From assembly GCA_024036415.1 (NCBI GenBank), contig JAMWET010000790.1, positions 45,001 through 109,000 of the forward strand: a stretch of DNA of 64,000 nucleotides, written 5' to 3'. The notes under the pieces were generated by a model. That model was not told where the DNA came from. It ran no database searches and was given only the letters and a program-made list of their open reading frames with translations. Both the position numbers and the translations under genes were made by a program. Origin of the DNA: Prochilodus magdalenae (taxonomy: Eukaryota > Chordata > Actinopteri > Characiformes > Prochilodontidae). Of the stretch, positions 1 through 11,340 are shown piece by piece (positions within the stretch are counted from its first letter, which is position 1; each line of letters opens with the position of its first letter).

Positions 1-418
1 TGACGCAGCCTGGAACGGTTGCATCGTCACTACACGGCTCCCTGAACAATGCTGCCTGATCCGGGGGTGTCCGGCTGCGTGTATGAGAAGCGCTATGATG
101 GAGTCTAGGTGGCGCTAAGTTGCAGCTACATCATGGCCTGGGCTGGAAGCTTTGTTGATGCTTCATTGCTTGGACTGGTGGTGTTGGGCCGGCTCTGGCT
201 GCCTGTGTGACGCACGGTAGTCGTGGATTGAGCTCTTCCCTGCCAAGGGGAACCCTTTCCAGATTAGCTAAGGGACTTCAGACCCGGGTCTGGGGATCCC
301 CCCACCAGCTGAGGGGGCTGTGGAAGGGTTCTGTGTGCACAGTATGCACAAATACATGCTCCTACGACACGGTCTTGTGTGCGTCTTGTGGGTCAGAGGG
401 TGGGTCTGACGGACATAC
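1..418. other. POC1A intron, no feature seen
   Basis: This lies downstream of the last visible POC1A exon on the minus strand. I find no seventh WD-repeat exon here, so the next coding exon must lie outside the window. Confidence 0.5.
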
Positions 419-3400
419 CTGATGCCCATGCAGTGTGTAGAGAAGCCTGCCCTCCACCAGATCCAGGATCTTCAGCGTGGAGTCGTTGGAGGCGGTGATG
501 AGGTAGTTCCCAGAAGGATGGAAGGAGAGCGAGTTCACCACCCCGGTGTGGACTGTAAAGACCAAGACAGAACCATGAGCTACCCTACCCATCACTCAGG
601 GCCCTCCGCACAGAAACACCACGTGCACCACAGCTGGGTGGTGTCTCGGCAGCAGCGTGGGACTGCGTGTGAGTGTTGGTGATGTATTAAACCCATGATG
701 AACGCGGAGCTCCTGCTGCTGAGCGCCTTATTATTAGACGCTGTGCTCTACAGCCGGGTAATCAGGACCTTGCGGTTAACAGCGGCGAACGCCACTTACT
801 GGGAACTTCAGACTGGTTTGTAATTACGTGGCATGCAGCTGCGCACGCCAAACAAGATGCAACCGCAGTGCCTACCCTGCGCACTGGCGCCATGCTCAGC
901 CGTGGCCCACTGCTGTGCACCTACACTCGCTGTCCACCATGCAGGCAGTGCTTATACGCCCTGAATGGATGTAGAGGAAGGCTACGGGGCTGACGCCCAT
1001 GTAAGAGCTTCATCACATCAAACCGCAGGGGATGCTGCGAAGATGGAGGAGCCGCACCATCAGCGTGTTCGCTAGGGGAGTTCTGTACTACTCAGACACT
1101 GTAACCCGCCAAGCTCCGAGCACTTACTGCCCTCATTACTCACACACAGAGCTTATGAATTATCCAAAGCTCTGATGCTCTGATCTCACACGAGGCTGAG
1201 GGCTGCTTATTCCCCAGCTTCCCATTCCACCTTAAATGGCCCAGCTGTCAGACAGTGGCAGCATCCCTGTGTGCTAACAATTAGCATAAGTGTGCTATTT
1301 ACTACTCAACATGAGATCACCGGACAAACAGTGTGTCCCCTAGTGTGTTTAAGGAGGTAGCACCCTCACAGGCTCCTGCAGGTGGCGCTGTACGAGGATG
1401 GTGGGGCTATAAACCCCTGTGGGGTGTGAGTGAGGGATCCATAGATTGGGAAGAGGTGCTACAGGGAATGTCTCGTTCCATGTGTGGAAAATGGCTCCAG
1501 AGCAGATGTTAATGATTGGCTAAAAGGAGGGACTGCATGTGGGCGTGGCCAAAGACCATAGTGTGAGGAAGTAGCTGAATCTGCAGGTGTGTGGAAGCGT
1601 ACGGTCATACGGGTCTACCAGCAGTGGATACAATCCCAGTCTACAGGGAATTCTCCTCGGAACTGTGCCAGGGAAGGCCTCCACCAACTCTGGACCACCT
1701 GACCAGTTCTCTGATGTGAGAGTGTCTGAACACTGATGTGGCTACATCCAGAACATGCCCGATCCAGCCCCAGCTGATACCGGTGCTGGTGGAGGTGGTA
1801 CACGCTGGTGGGTATTTTTTGTGGCCTGGCTCTGTAAAGGAGCAGACTCCTCCTGCAGTGAAGGCTTAAAATGCCGAGCTGACAGCCGGAGGAAACAGAG
1901 CGCTCCTGAGTTAGCGGGAGATCAGACAGGTCTGACTCTCTGTTATTTTAGCCGGTCAGATATGACAGAACCAAAATGTTAACAACTAGCCAAATCGGCT
2001 GCAGCTCGGATCATCATTTGTGCGAGTTCTGGACTCAGTGAGCCGTGAATGTAGCCGGAGCAGACAAAGCTGTGTGCGCTCCGTATCACCGGAGGGGTAA
2101 TTACAGCCACTACGGCCTCAGCGTGAGTCAGACTGGCTGCCTTTTGTCCGATCGCTCCAATCAATCCTCCTAACAGGAACCCTTTGTTCCTCACCTTTTC
2201 AGTGGTCATGACTTGGACACATGCCAGCCGATGACAGTGCATAGCGTGGCCTTGTGTTCGATCCGCCCAACGCAAACTTCTGATCCACTAATATCAACTC
2301 AGGCATGAATGCAGTTCGGTATCATATGGACCGCAGCACTTAACGGCTCTGTGAGCAGGAGCACTCCGAGCAGCGGCTTTGTGAGGTAAGGTCAGTCGGT
2401 GCGTTTCAGTGTCAGACATCCTTTGGCGATACACGGATCACTTCACGGGCCTGCTGCTGCTCTCAGAAACCCAGTCCTGAGGACGCGGGATCTCTGCAGA
2501 CCTAACGAGTTTGAATACAGGACAGAGTCTCCACTGCCTCCACTGGGCTCATTAGTCCGGCTACGGCTCTAACACGAGTCCGTAACCGGGACACGCGGCG
2601 CAGCAGCTCCGCTCAGACTCACCTTGATAGTGCTGCAGAAGCTTGTTGGTGCGGATGTCCCACACTTTCACAGTGTTGTCGGTGCTCCCCGCCGCTATGC
2701 AGGTACCGCTGGGGTGGAAGTCGGCACAATTCACGTACCTGAAACACATCAGTCAGACGGTTCAGCCTGTCCTCAGAGACAGCCTCCGTCCACATTATCA
2801 GGAACACGTACCGTTAGGGGAAGCACCGGATATTCGGGAACAGGAGTAACTCAGCCCTTTCAGTGTCCGACTGAGGAAGGCACAACAGGTAATTGCTTTT
2901 AATGGCGCTCCTACTTCTCTGTAGTTCCCGGATGTGGAGAGGAGCCGGAGCGCGACCCAGTTTTAAGCCCTGGACGCAAACAGAACTCTAGACGGAGTAC
3001 AGAACCGAGCTGCTCAGCGCTGCAGGTCCGCTGGGGTGCATATATGGTCTGTGTTGGTGTGTGTGCTGGGACGTTAAGGTACTCTGTGTTCAGTAAAACT
3101 AAAAAAGTTATAAAAGTAAAACAACAAATATAAGCAGGCAGCTCTGCTGCACCGGTGTCAGAAGTGGACCAGATCTGTTTTGGGACAGGTGGGCCAAATG
3201 CACCATAGATATGTGGACCACCTTTGGCTCACAACACACTGCCAATGCTGAGAGCGGGCCAGCAGTGCCGTATCTCTTCCAGATGTGGCCCATATCCGGC
3301 AGCTGCCGGGGATTGAGCCTGGTCCTTTATGAAGTGGTGAAAAAGGCAAACTTAATAAAACACTGTGTTCAGTAAAACCGTGTTTGGTATTCGCCACATG

Positions 3401-6400
3401 TTTAATTTAGTTCTGTTTCAGCTTCGGCCGAGAATTTAAATTTTGGTGCATCCCTGCTTTAATTACGGTGTAACACAGAGCCGAGGCTTTCTAACCCCTG
3501 CTGTGTAACACCATGCGGGCAGCCGCACACGGATAAGAGCTGTGTCAGCACAGTGCGGTACGGAAAACACGGACTACAGATCACTGCGCTGGGTTAGTAT
3601 GTGTACTGTGATCACGCCTCTGCCGTAGCGCCCACCCCATCAACCAGATGTGGGCTCATATTACAGATTTGACTGGCAGCATCTTTGATCGATAAGGATC
3701 AATAAGAGTTGAAGCGGTGCATCTGGCAGCTCCACGAGTTTACATCTCTCATTCAGCCTGTAACCTGACACGGGGAGGTCCGTGTTCTCTGACTACATCC
3801 GCCATGTGCTCAGAAAAGCGTGCTGTGACTTATCACAATAACGTTCCCATATGATCACACCACCCACCCCCATTCTACCCAGTCAGGACCCCCGGGTTAG
3901 GAGCCCCTGGGGTCCTGAGAGCCTGGATGTAGAACCAGGTGTTGTGCTGGTATGACCTACCCGCCGTGTTCACAGAAGGAGTAAATGCATTCTCTGCTGT
4001 TCTTGTCCCAGATCTTCACTGTTCTGTCGTCACTTGCTGAAACTATTAACCGGCCATCAGGTGAGAACCTGTACGGGAGCAGAGGTTCATTATTAGAGAC
4101 AGTAATAAACTAGATACACACACAACTATCATCATCAGCGGTCGCACTTTACTAATCTGATTTTCAATTCTCGGAAAAACGCTCTCGTCAAAATTTAAAA
4201 ATTAAAAAAAAAAAAAAATTTTTATTAAAAATCAATGTGGTGGTAAACTATACACATCTACTGTACGCTTTCTCAGAGCAGACCCCGAACACAAATTCAA
4301 TGTTGGTCCGACCTGCACTCATCTGTTCACCCTTCCCTCGCTTCTCCCATAGAGTCCCATTCATTTTCACCCCCACTCAAACCCTACTGTCCCCTACCGC
4401 CACCAAACTGCATGCACCCACTCAGGACAGACCCCCAACTCTAATCCACAGACACACCGACTCGCACTCCTCTATGTGTCGTTTAATCATCCCTCCTTCC
4501 TCCCGTAGACCCCCACCCTGGGAGGCGTTTGTCTCAAACCCTTAAACTCCATTAACATTCCTGAGCACTGAACACGTTAAAGCGGTCAGCAGGAGCGTTT
4601 ACCACGGTGAGTCTAAACCATGCTACCGCAGCATCTGTTCTACAGGCTCCCGTCCACATGGTTATCCAGACATCCCGTCAGTAACTAGCGCTGTCACTCA
4701 AACACTAACATTAGTCAGAATGCAATAAGGAAATTCAGGGATGCACCGATCCGATATTGGGATCGGATATTGGGTCCGATAAACAACGTTAGCTGGACTG
4801 GGTATCGGATAATTAGGCCGAACCAGCACGCCACCGATAGCATGCCTGCATGGAGCCGGAGAGTCGGCTGTGTGGAGGTATTTGGGTTTACAGACTCCGG
4901 ATTCCTGAAGTCTCTCCAACAGTACACGGTTTATTAATTTTAAAATGGTACCGATCGATATCGGGTCTGGACCAGTGTGTAAAGCTTAGGGCTGCTGGTG
5001 CTGGAACTGAAAGAGCCGGATCGGCGCATCCCTACTAATGTTAAGCTGACGATATCTTCACCACAGGGACTCACTTTGCACATCGGACCCAGTTGATGTG
5101 CTGACTGAGGGAGAAGAGGAACTTCTGCCGGTGGACCGTCCACACCTTGATGGTTTTATCATCGGAGGCGGTCACTAAGGACTGTCCGTCACTGGAGAAG
5201 TTGACGCTGCGGACGGTTCCAGTGTGAGCTCTGAACACCGTGGACTCGCCTTTCCTGAAACAAGCACAGAATTCCGAGAGACTGATTCAGGAAGACAGAC
5301 GGAACAGAACCGGCACCGTTTGAGTTTATACAGAGTAAAGATCCACCGGACCCAGAGAGTCCGTACCTCAGGATTTAATTATTAGATATAAGCACACATT
5401 AAAGGGGACTTAATGATGGTGAAGGTAACCAGACGTCCCCCTCTAAAAGCTCCCCCACAGGAAGTTCCTACAGGAGGTGGTTCTGAATACGCTGCCTGAT
5501 GTCTGAGACGCTGTTTATGATAGTGTGGAGAAGATCTCAGCCTTAAACTCCATTCATGGTGGAGGGATACATGCTGCAGGGCGCTGTGAGGTCAAATAGT
5601 CCCCCAAAGGAACTTAGTATTTCCAGGTTTTCCAGATTTTCATCATCAACATTCCATACACACTCAGAAGACACGTGTAGGTTCACTGGTGGTTAGAAGA
5701 TCTCAGATCACCGCCACTGTGAAGAAGATCTGTAGAAGACGTATGGGAAGGGATATACTGCTGGGGTACGGCTGAACGGACTGTCCTAATAATAACTCAT
5801 CACATTTACGTACGTGTGACTGTTAAGATATCGTTCATGATGACATCAGTTTCAGTGAGTGTGTTATTCTGATTATTAGTCTACAGAAAATCTGATTGGG
5901 TCAGGAAGTGGGTCAGCGTGTGATGGGGAAACTCTGGATCTCTGAGAGACAGGTGGTAATCAGTGGTCAGCTCTGTAACCGGGTACTCACAGGATGAGAC
6001 AGTAAGACTAAACACAACTTCCCCTCGGTGGCCGTGTCTCTAGAGTAGGGTGCAACGATAAGCAAGGTCACACTGGCATCAGGACGCTGGGGGCCGAACG
6101 GGCCGGGACGTTTTGGGGTTTTTTGACTGTAGCTGAAACTGAACAAAATGAATAACTTGGCGGAAGGCCCCATACCGAACACGGTTTCTACGGGGTTTTA
6201 TTAAATTTGCCACATTTTCATGATAGCATAAATTAAATAGGGTAAATCCCAGAAAGCAAGCGGGGGGGAACACGGATGATATGGGTCAACACATCTGGCG
6301 AGTTGGCCACATGAAAATGGGGAATGCAGGTATAAGTTATTCCGTCTTTAGACTTATCTATAATTTAGATTTCTGAACAATAGAACAAGCTGGGACGCTG

Positions 6401-9400
6401 GCGACCGAGCAGTCCAGGGCGTTAGAGACCGAGCACCCCAGGGCGCTAGATGGGCTCGATGGGAACAGACCTGTCCACCCCGTAGGCTCGTTAAGATAAC
6501 CAAAACATTGATACTAAGTTGGGTGTACAGCCCGAGGATTGTGTGTGTGTGTGCGCATCTGTGTATACGCTTATATTTATCTATTCCAATCTTTTATTTA
6601 TTTATTTTACCCCTTTAAAAAAAAAAAAATTGTTTAATTTTATTTTATTATTTATTATTATTGTTTTTTTGTTTTGTTTTTTATTGAAAAACCTATGCAA
6701 CATAATTATTCTGTTCCCCAATGTTGTTCAATGCCAATGAAAAACTGACAATAAAAAGAAGGAAAATAATAAAAATAATAATAATAAGATAACCAAAAAC
6801 ATGCATGTGCTTGGGTGTGTCTAAACTTCTGACTGGTAGTGTATACACCTCAATCAGAAAAGAGCGGTCTGACTGAGGCCACTCCGAATATGGAATCTGA
6901 AAATATCTGCATGTAAACCCAGAGTAAGGATCACTCCGTGTAAATCCGTAGCTGGGGAGCCGTAAACGATCCCTACAGGATTTACACAGACTCATTAAAA
7001 CTCTCTGTAATTCCCGTTCTTCCCGGGCTTGATACTCAGATTAGCAAAATAACGGAATTCCTTGTTCTACATAACCAGCCGTTCTGTTTTTTGGTAATCC
7101 GATTATTTATGTTCCATAGCCGTAGTGGAGTAAGGCTTTTGTTTAGGGACAGCTCAGCGCGGCTCTACTGAACCCTCATCTTCAGTGTTATTTATGAGCA
7201 GTGTTTTTATATTCAGATGTTTATTCAGCTCATCAGTTAAACCGTGATCATCCGGGAGCTTCATTAGAGCTGCTCCTCCACATTAACCACCACACGGCTT
7301 CTTCACTAGCGCAGCTCACCGCCTCTCCACACAGGATTCGGAGGAATACGTTATTTATGGAGCATCTTAAACTCCCACACTCCGGCTTTCCGATTGAGGA
7401 CACGGAGCTGTGTGAACGTTAGTCACTCTGAGACGGAGGTGGGAGAACAGCCGGGTCGTCTTCTCTAAACTGGTGCAGCCAGAACATTCCGTAGTCTGTA
7501 CAACTGTGGCCGTATCTGTGGACGGGCTACACCTGCGTATCAACCTGGGGACACGACATGTACACTAGATACAGAGTCAGCGTTCCATACACAACACCAC
7601 ACTGTACACGTGGAGATACGCTCCAGGACAAAAGCCCACCGCCGGTGTTTAAGGTGGTAGTACCTTCAGGCTCCTGCAGGTGGCGCTGCACGAGGATGGT
7701 GGGGCTATAAACCCCTGTGGGGTGTGAGTGATGGGATCCATAGATTGGGAAGAGGTGCTACAGTGCAGGGAGTGTCTCGTTCCATGTGTGGAAAATGGCT
7801 CCAGAGCAGATGTTAATGATTGGCTAAAAGGAGGGACTGCATGTGGGCGTGGCCAAAGACCATAGTGTGAGGAAGTAGCTGAATCTGCAGGTGTGTGGAA
7901 GCGTACGGTCATACGGGTCTACCAGCAGTGGATACAATCCCAGTCTACAGGGAATTCTCCTCGGAACTGTGCCAGGGAAGGCCTCCACCACATCTGGACC
8001 ACCTGACCAGTTCTCTGATGTGAGAGAGTCTGAACACTGATGTGGCTACATCCAGAACCTGGTCCAGTACATGCCCAGTCCAGTCCCAGCTGGTGGAGGT
8101 GGTACAGCGTCCGCACTGATGAGCTATTTGTTTTTTCCTGACCTGGAAATTGATTGGGAAGATGATTGATCCCTGTGGTCGTACCCAGAGTTGGGATCAG
8201 CAGGCGAGGTGCGCAGATTCCCACTGCTAGAGCGATTCCTCCCGGAGGCGCGGAGGCCATCTATTCACTCCGCTGAGCTTTCCACCAACACGGCCGTGTT
8301 AATGAGCTCATCGCCGCTCTGATACTGCACTAATGTGTTCGGCGCACGCCGAGGCTGTCTGTGGAAGCCCTCTCCCGATTCCATGTGCTAAATTATTCAC
8401 GGCCTGTCTCCCTGCCGTTTATTACACTCCGGCCTGTTTCCTGCCCGCACACCGGAGCACCCAGGAGAGCACCTGAGCACGCTCTCTAACGCACAGTCCA
8501 TTCCCAAAACAAACAGCTCCCACAACAAGTGTTTACAGAGGAGGTCGAGCGGCCTCCCTGATGATGCTGCTCAAGTGGCCACCCTCGCGTCCTGCTGGCC
8601 TATAAACACATAGACACACATATCTAAACAACAACCACGGACCGCACACACGGCGCTGCAGCAGTGCAGCCTGAGCCTGGAAACTAACCCTCGATTACAC
8701 AGACCCGCCTCCTCGGACCACATGTTCATCTCAGTGTTAAGTCATTTCAGGACAGTGTTCATGTGCGTGTGCTGTTACAGAAGTTAATATCTGCTGCCCC
8801 CTGCTGGCACAGTTATGAAGTGCACGCGCAGGGCTCTGTATCACCAAGCAGGACTTCCCGTCTGGACAGTTCACTTCAGGCTCAGTTTCCAGTGATCCCG
8901 GATTCTGGAGTGATCGAGAGCGTGAGGTGGTTTAGATGTTCTTTACAGTGGTGGTGAGGGGAACCAGGGTTCTCCATGTCTAGAACTCACATACAGACAC
9001 GTTATTGACTATCTAACCCACCAGTGAACCTACACGTGTCTTCTGAGTGTGTATGGAATGTTGATGATGAAAATCTGGAAAACCTGGAAATACTAAGTTC
9101 CTTTGGGGGACTATTTGACCTCACAGCGCCCTGCAGCATGTATCCCTCCACCATGAATGGAGTTTAAGGCTGAGATCTTCTCCACACTATCATAAACAGC
9201 GTCTCAGACATCAGGCAGCGTATTCAGAACCGCCTCCTGTAGGAGCTTCCTGTGAGGGAGCTTTTAGAGGGGACGTCTGGTTACCTTCACCTCCACTGGG
9301 AACGGTTCTGACTGTATCTGGGTATTGGACATTTTTACACGGTCACTTTGTTTAAATACAAATTCTATTTTCCCCTATGAAACGATAATATATGGCAATG

Positions 9401-11156
9401 TATTGGAAAATATAGTGCAATATATTAAATAATACAATGTCATATATGGGAAACAAGTGCATATATTTATATAGTGATAAATATATTACAATATATTGTA
9501 TAATACATAAGGAATTGCCGCTTTTCATATATTGTATGTATGGTAGTATAATATATATTTACTTATATATTGTAACATATTTCATTTTATATATATAATT
9601 CTCATTGTATATGATAATATATATAGTTTTATATATGTGAGAATATATACATACTGTATATTGCCCATGTATGTATGAAAATATTCTCACATATATAAAA
9701 CTATATATATTATCATATATGCAAATACATATGGAGAAATACATATGTCTATTACCCCTGTCTATTACCATACACACAATATATGAAAAGCGGCAATTCC
9801 TTATGTATTATACAATATATTGTAATATATTTATCATTATATAAATATATGCAAAATATATGCACTTGTTTCCCATATATGACATTATATTATTTAATAT
9901 ATTGCACTATATTTTCCAATACATTGCCATATATTATCATTTCATAAGGGTTGTGTGTTCCAGTTTATTAAATCTCATTTAAATCATTTATGTAGGTGTG
10001 GTTATCATCCACACCTACTGGGGCACATGGATAAATCAGTCAGACAGCAGCACGCTCTATGATGCACTGAAGCTTTCCCAAAAAATAATTAATTTAATAA
10101 TCTGATAATAAATAAAAATAATCTTATTTATGAGCAGGTGGATCCCTCTGGGTTTACACGGGTCACCTTGATTCCCCTGTGATGTTAGAAATCAGACATG
10201 GACCTGTGTAACAGATTAACAGGAAGCTGATCACTTACACGCTAGGTACCCACAGACGGACCGTCTTGTCTCTGGACGCTGAGGCCACCAGATGACCCGA
10301 AGGAGAGAACTGGACGGACAGCACCGCGTCCTTATGTCCCACAAATCTGTAGGCCCTCATCTGCGGCTTCAGATTCCAGATCATTACGCAGGAGTCCATG
10401 GAACCAGTGGCTGGAATTAGAACATTAGAACAGGAATCACTGGGAATACCTTCCTACGGGTCATTCATGAGGGCGCTCTGAGAGGAGGGCTATTAAGGAC
10501 GTGGTTTCTAATGGATGAACCTTCAGTGCAGGTGGAACAGTACCGCACCTGTCTGCTTCATGTTACAGCTGAAGTCGACGCTGGTTATACTGTCTCTGTG
10601 ACCCTTGAAGTTCCTTTCGAGAGCCGGATCGTCCTGAGAACGAGAAATTCAGAGTTTAGAAACAAAAACACAGAGACCTTACATGCATATACCTGTACAC
10701 ACAACAACGTGCATCAACAGTGGAGGTGAAGGTAACCAGACGTCCCCTCTAAACTCTCCCTCACAGGAAGTTCCTACAGGAGGTGGTTCTGAATACGCTG
10801 CCTGATGTCTGAGACGCTGTTTATGATAGTGTGGAGAAGATCTCAGCCTTAAACTCCATTCATGGTGGAGGGATACATGCTGCAGGGCGCTGTGAGGTCA
10901 AATAGTCCCCCAAAGGAACTTAGTATTTCCAGGTTTTCCAGATTTTCATCACCAACATTCCATACACACTCAGAAGACACGTGTAGATCCACTGGTGGCT
11001 CTAGATAGTCAATACAGTGTCTATATGTGTGTGTGTTCTAGACATGGAGAACCCTGGTTCCCATCACCACCACTGTACAGAACATCTGAGAGGAACTTTC
11101 TAATTTCTAATGGAGTTGTCCTTTAATGAACCAGCACTCACCAAAGCGCAGCTCAT
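419..11156 (-). CDS. poc1a: POC1A, WD40-repeat centriolar protein (5' part, seven exons, continues off left edge)
   Basis: POC1 proteins are WD40 propellers on centriole and basal-body microtubules, needed for centriole stability and cilium formation. Seven minus-strand exons join in phase with consensus splice sites: 11142-11156 (start, MSCAL), 10549-10633, 10239-10410, 5075-5254, 3961-4068, 2623-2738 and 419-552. They total 810 coding bases, 270 codons. The product begins [17 protein letters not shown] and carries six WD repeats ending near CVMIW, VRLW, IKVW, VKIW, VKVW and LKIL. It stops at LHGHQ, where family members continue into WD repeat 7 and a C-terminal tail (about 400 residues overall), so the rest lies left of base 1. 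The segments [13 protein letters not shown] and [16 protein letters not shown] fit POC1A better than POC1B. The exon 3/4 junction is taken as GT|G because it restores VKGEST. No frameshift or stop is seen. Confidence 0.93.
1345..1802. repeat. Copy 1 of a ~450-bp interspersed repeat
   Basis: This block in a POC1A intron is nearly identical to 7645-8104. Shared landmarks are the GGCTCCTGCAGGTGGCGCTG start, a GGATCCATAGATTGGGAAGA segment and an end near GGTGGAGGTGGTACA. Differences are point changes and small indels. There is no convincing reading frame and I do not recognise the family. Confidence 0.8.
1803..2610. other. POC1A intron, apparently unique sequence
   Basis: An open frame of 98 codons on the minus strand (1979-2275) lacks recognisable motifs and is probably chance. 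I see no repeat or RNA gene in this stretch. Confidence 0.4.
3115..3305. repeat. Possible decayed interspersed repeat in POC1A intron
   Basis: The stretch has repeated fragments of the type GTGGGCCAAATGCACC and GTGGCCCATATCCGGCAG, which resemble a dispersed teleost repeat. I cannot name it or define its ends. The rest of 2,800-3,950 shows nothing else. Confidence 0.25.
4736..5036. mobile_element. Short non-autonomous hAT-like element
   Basis: The left end reads CAGGGATGCACCGATCCGAT and the right end, read on the minus strand, TAGGGATGCGCCGATCCGG, giving imperfect terminal inverted repeats about 300 bp apart. The CAGGGRTGCACCGATCCGA end with many GATCGGAT-type words is characteristic of hAT elements in fish. 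No transposase frame is present. I could not find a clean 8-bp target duplication. It lies between POC1A exons 5 and 4. Confidence 0.6.
5412..5735 (+). mobile_element. MITE-like element, family M, copy a
   Basis: This belongs to a non-coding family of about 355 bp seen at least nine times in the window, here called family M. Its ends match GGTGAAGGTAACCAGACGTC on the left and a degenerate TCACCGCCACTGT on the right. The core contains CATTCATGGTGGAGGGATAC and GCTGCAGGGCGCTGTGAGGT. The copy sits in POC1A intron 3. Confidence 0.65.
5880..6480. other. POC1A intron with a possible hAT-like remnant
   Basis: Around 6048-6240 the sequence resembles the TAGGGTGCAACGAT-type end seen in decayed hAT elements, followed by T-rich low-complexity sequence. 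Ends are not definable. No exon is visible. Confidence 0.25.
6480..6845. mobile_element. Tc1-like element remnant (terminal sequence)
   Basis: The right end, GTGTGTCTAAACTTCTGACT followed by GGTAGTGTA, matches the widely shared terminus of teleost Tc1-like transposons. The interior is AT-rich filler with poly-A and poly-T runs and contains no transposase. The left end is uncertain. Confidence 0.5.
7645..8104. repeat. Copy 2 of the ~450-bp interspersed repeat
   Basis: This is a near-identical, same-orientation copy of 1345-1802, about 6.3 kb away in a different POC1A intron. It contains small extra segments, for example near 8058-8075. The family is not recognised. Confidence 0.8.
8946..9298 (-). 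mobile_element. MITE family M, copy b (near full length)
   Basis: Starts CAGTGGTGGTGAGGGGAACC and ends with GGTTACCTTCACCTCCACTG, so the termini are imperfect inverted repeats, about 353 bp apart. It is the reverse complement of the copies at 5412 and 10718. There is no reading frame. It lies just left of the AT-rich palindrome. Confidence 0.75.
9371..9950. mobile_element. AT-rich foldback element (long near-perfect palindrome)
   Basis: The left arm (about 9371-9545) and right arm (about 9770-9950) are inverted copies. CCCCTATGAAACGATAATAT on the left pairs with the reverse complement of ATATTATCATTTCATAAGGG on the right, and GGAATTGCCGCTTTTCATAT pairs with ATATGAAAAGCGGCAATTCC. The spacer of about 220 bp holds further nested inverted copies near 9600-9720. 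Nothing in it codes. The layout fits a foldback MITE; the family is not named. It sits in POC1A intron 3. Confidence 0.8.
10718..11075 (+). mobile_element. MITE family M, copy c (near full length)
   Basis: The ends are CAGTGGAGGTGAAGGTAACC and GGTTCCCATCACCACCACTG, the clearest terminal inverted repeats of the family, about 358 bp apart. It lies in POC1A intron 1, close to the first exon. Confidence 0.75.
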
Positions 11157-11340
11157 TTTTCCCGAAGGTTTCCCAGCAGAATATCCCAAAACCCTAAACC
11201 GAATCAGATCCTCTTCGGAGAGTTAGAGGGTGATCTCTGTGAGACTCGGCGTCGCTACCTGCTGGGGCTGTCACCTGTTGTGTTCACAGTTAGCATTAGC
11301 CACCTAGCTAATTCTCCTGATCCGCCGGTTAAGGTCAGGA
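11157..11340 (-). promoter_or_regulatory. Probable POC1A 5' UTR and promoter region
   Basis: This lies directly upstream of the POC1A start codon (ATG at 11154-11156, minus strand). I see no TATA box. The position is the only solid evidence. A CpG-containing stretch continues to about 11,550. Confidence 0.35.

Noticed and set aside
1979..2275. 98-codon minus-strand open frame in a POC1A intron
   Set aside because: No known domain, no matching splice sites, and stop-free length is plausible by chance in GC-rich sequence.
6519..6740. Hydrophobic 73-codon frame
   Set aside because: Translation of poly-T and AT-rich filler inside a Tc1 remnant.
419..11156. Assignment to POC1B
   Set aside because: Repeat 4 and 5 wording ([18 protein letters not shown]) follows POC1A and differs from POC1B.
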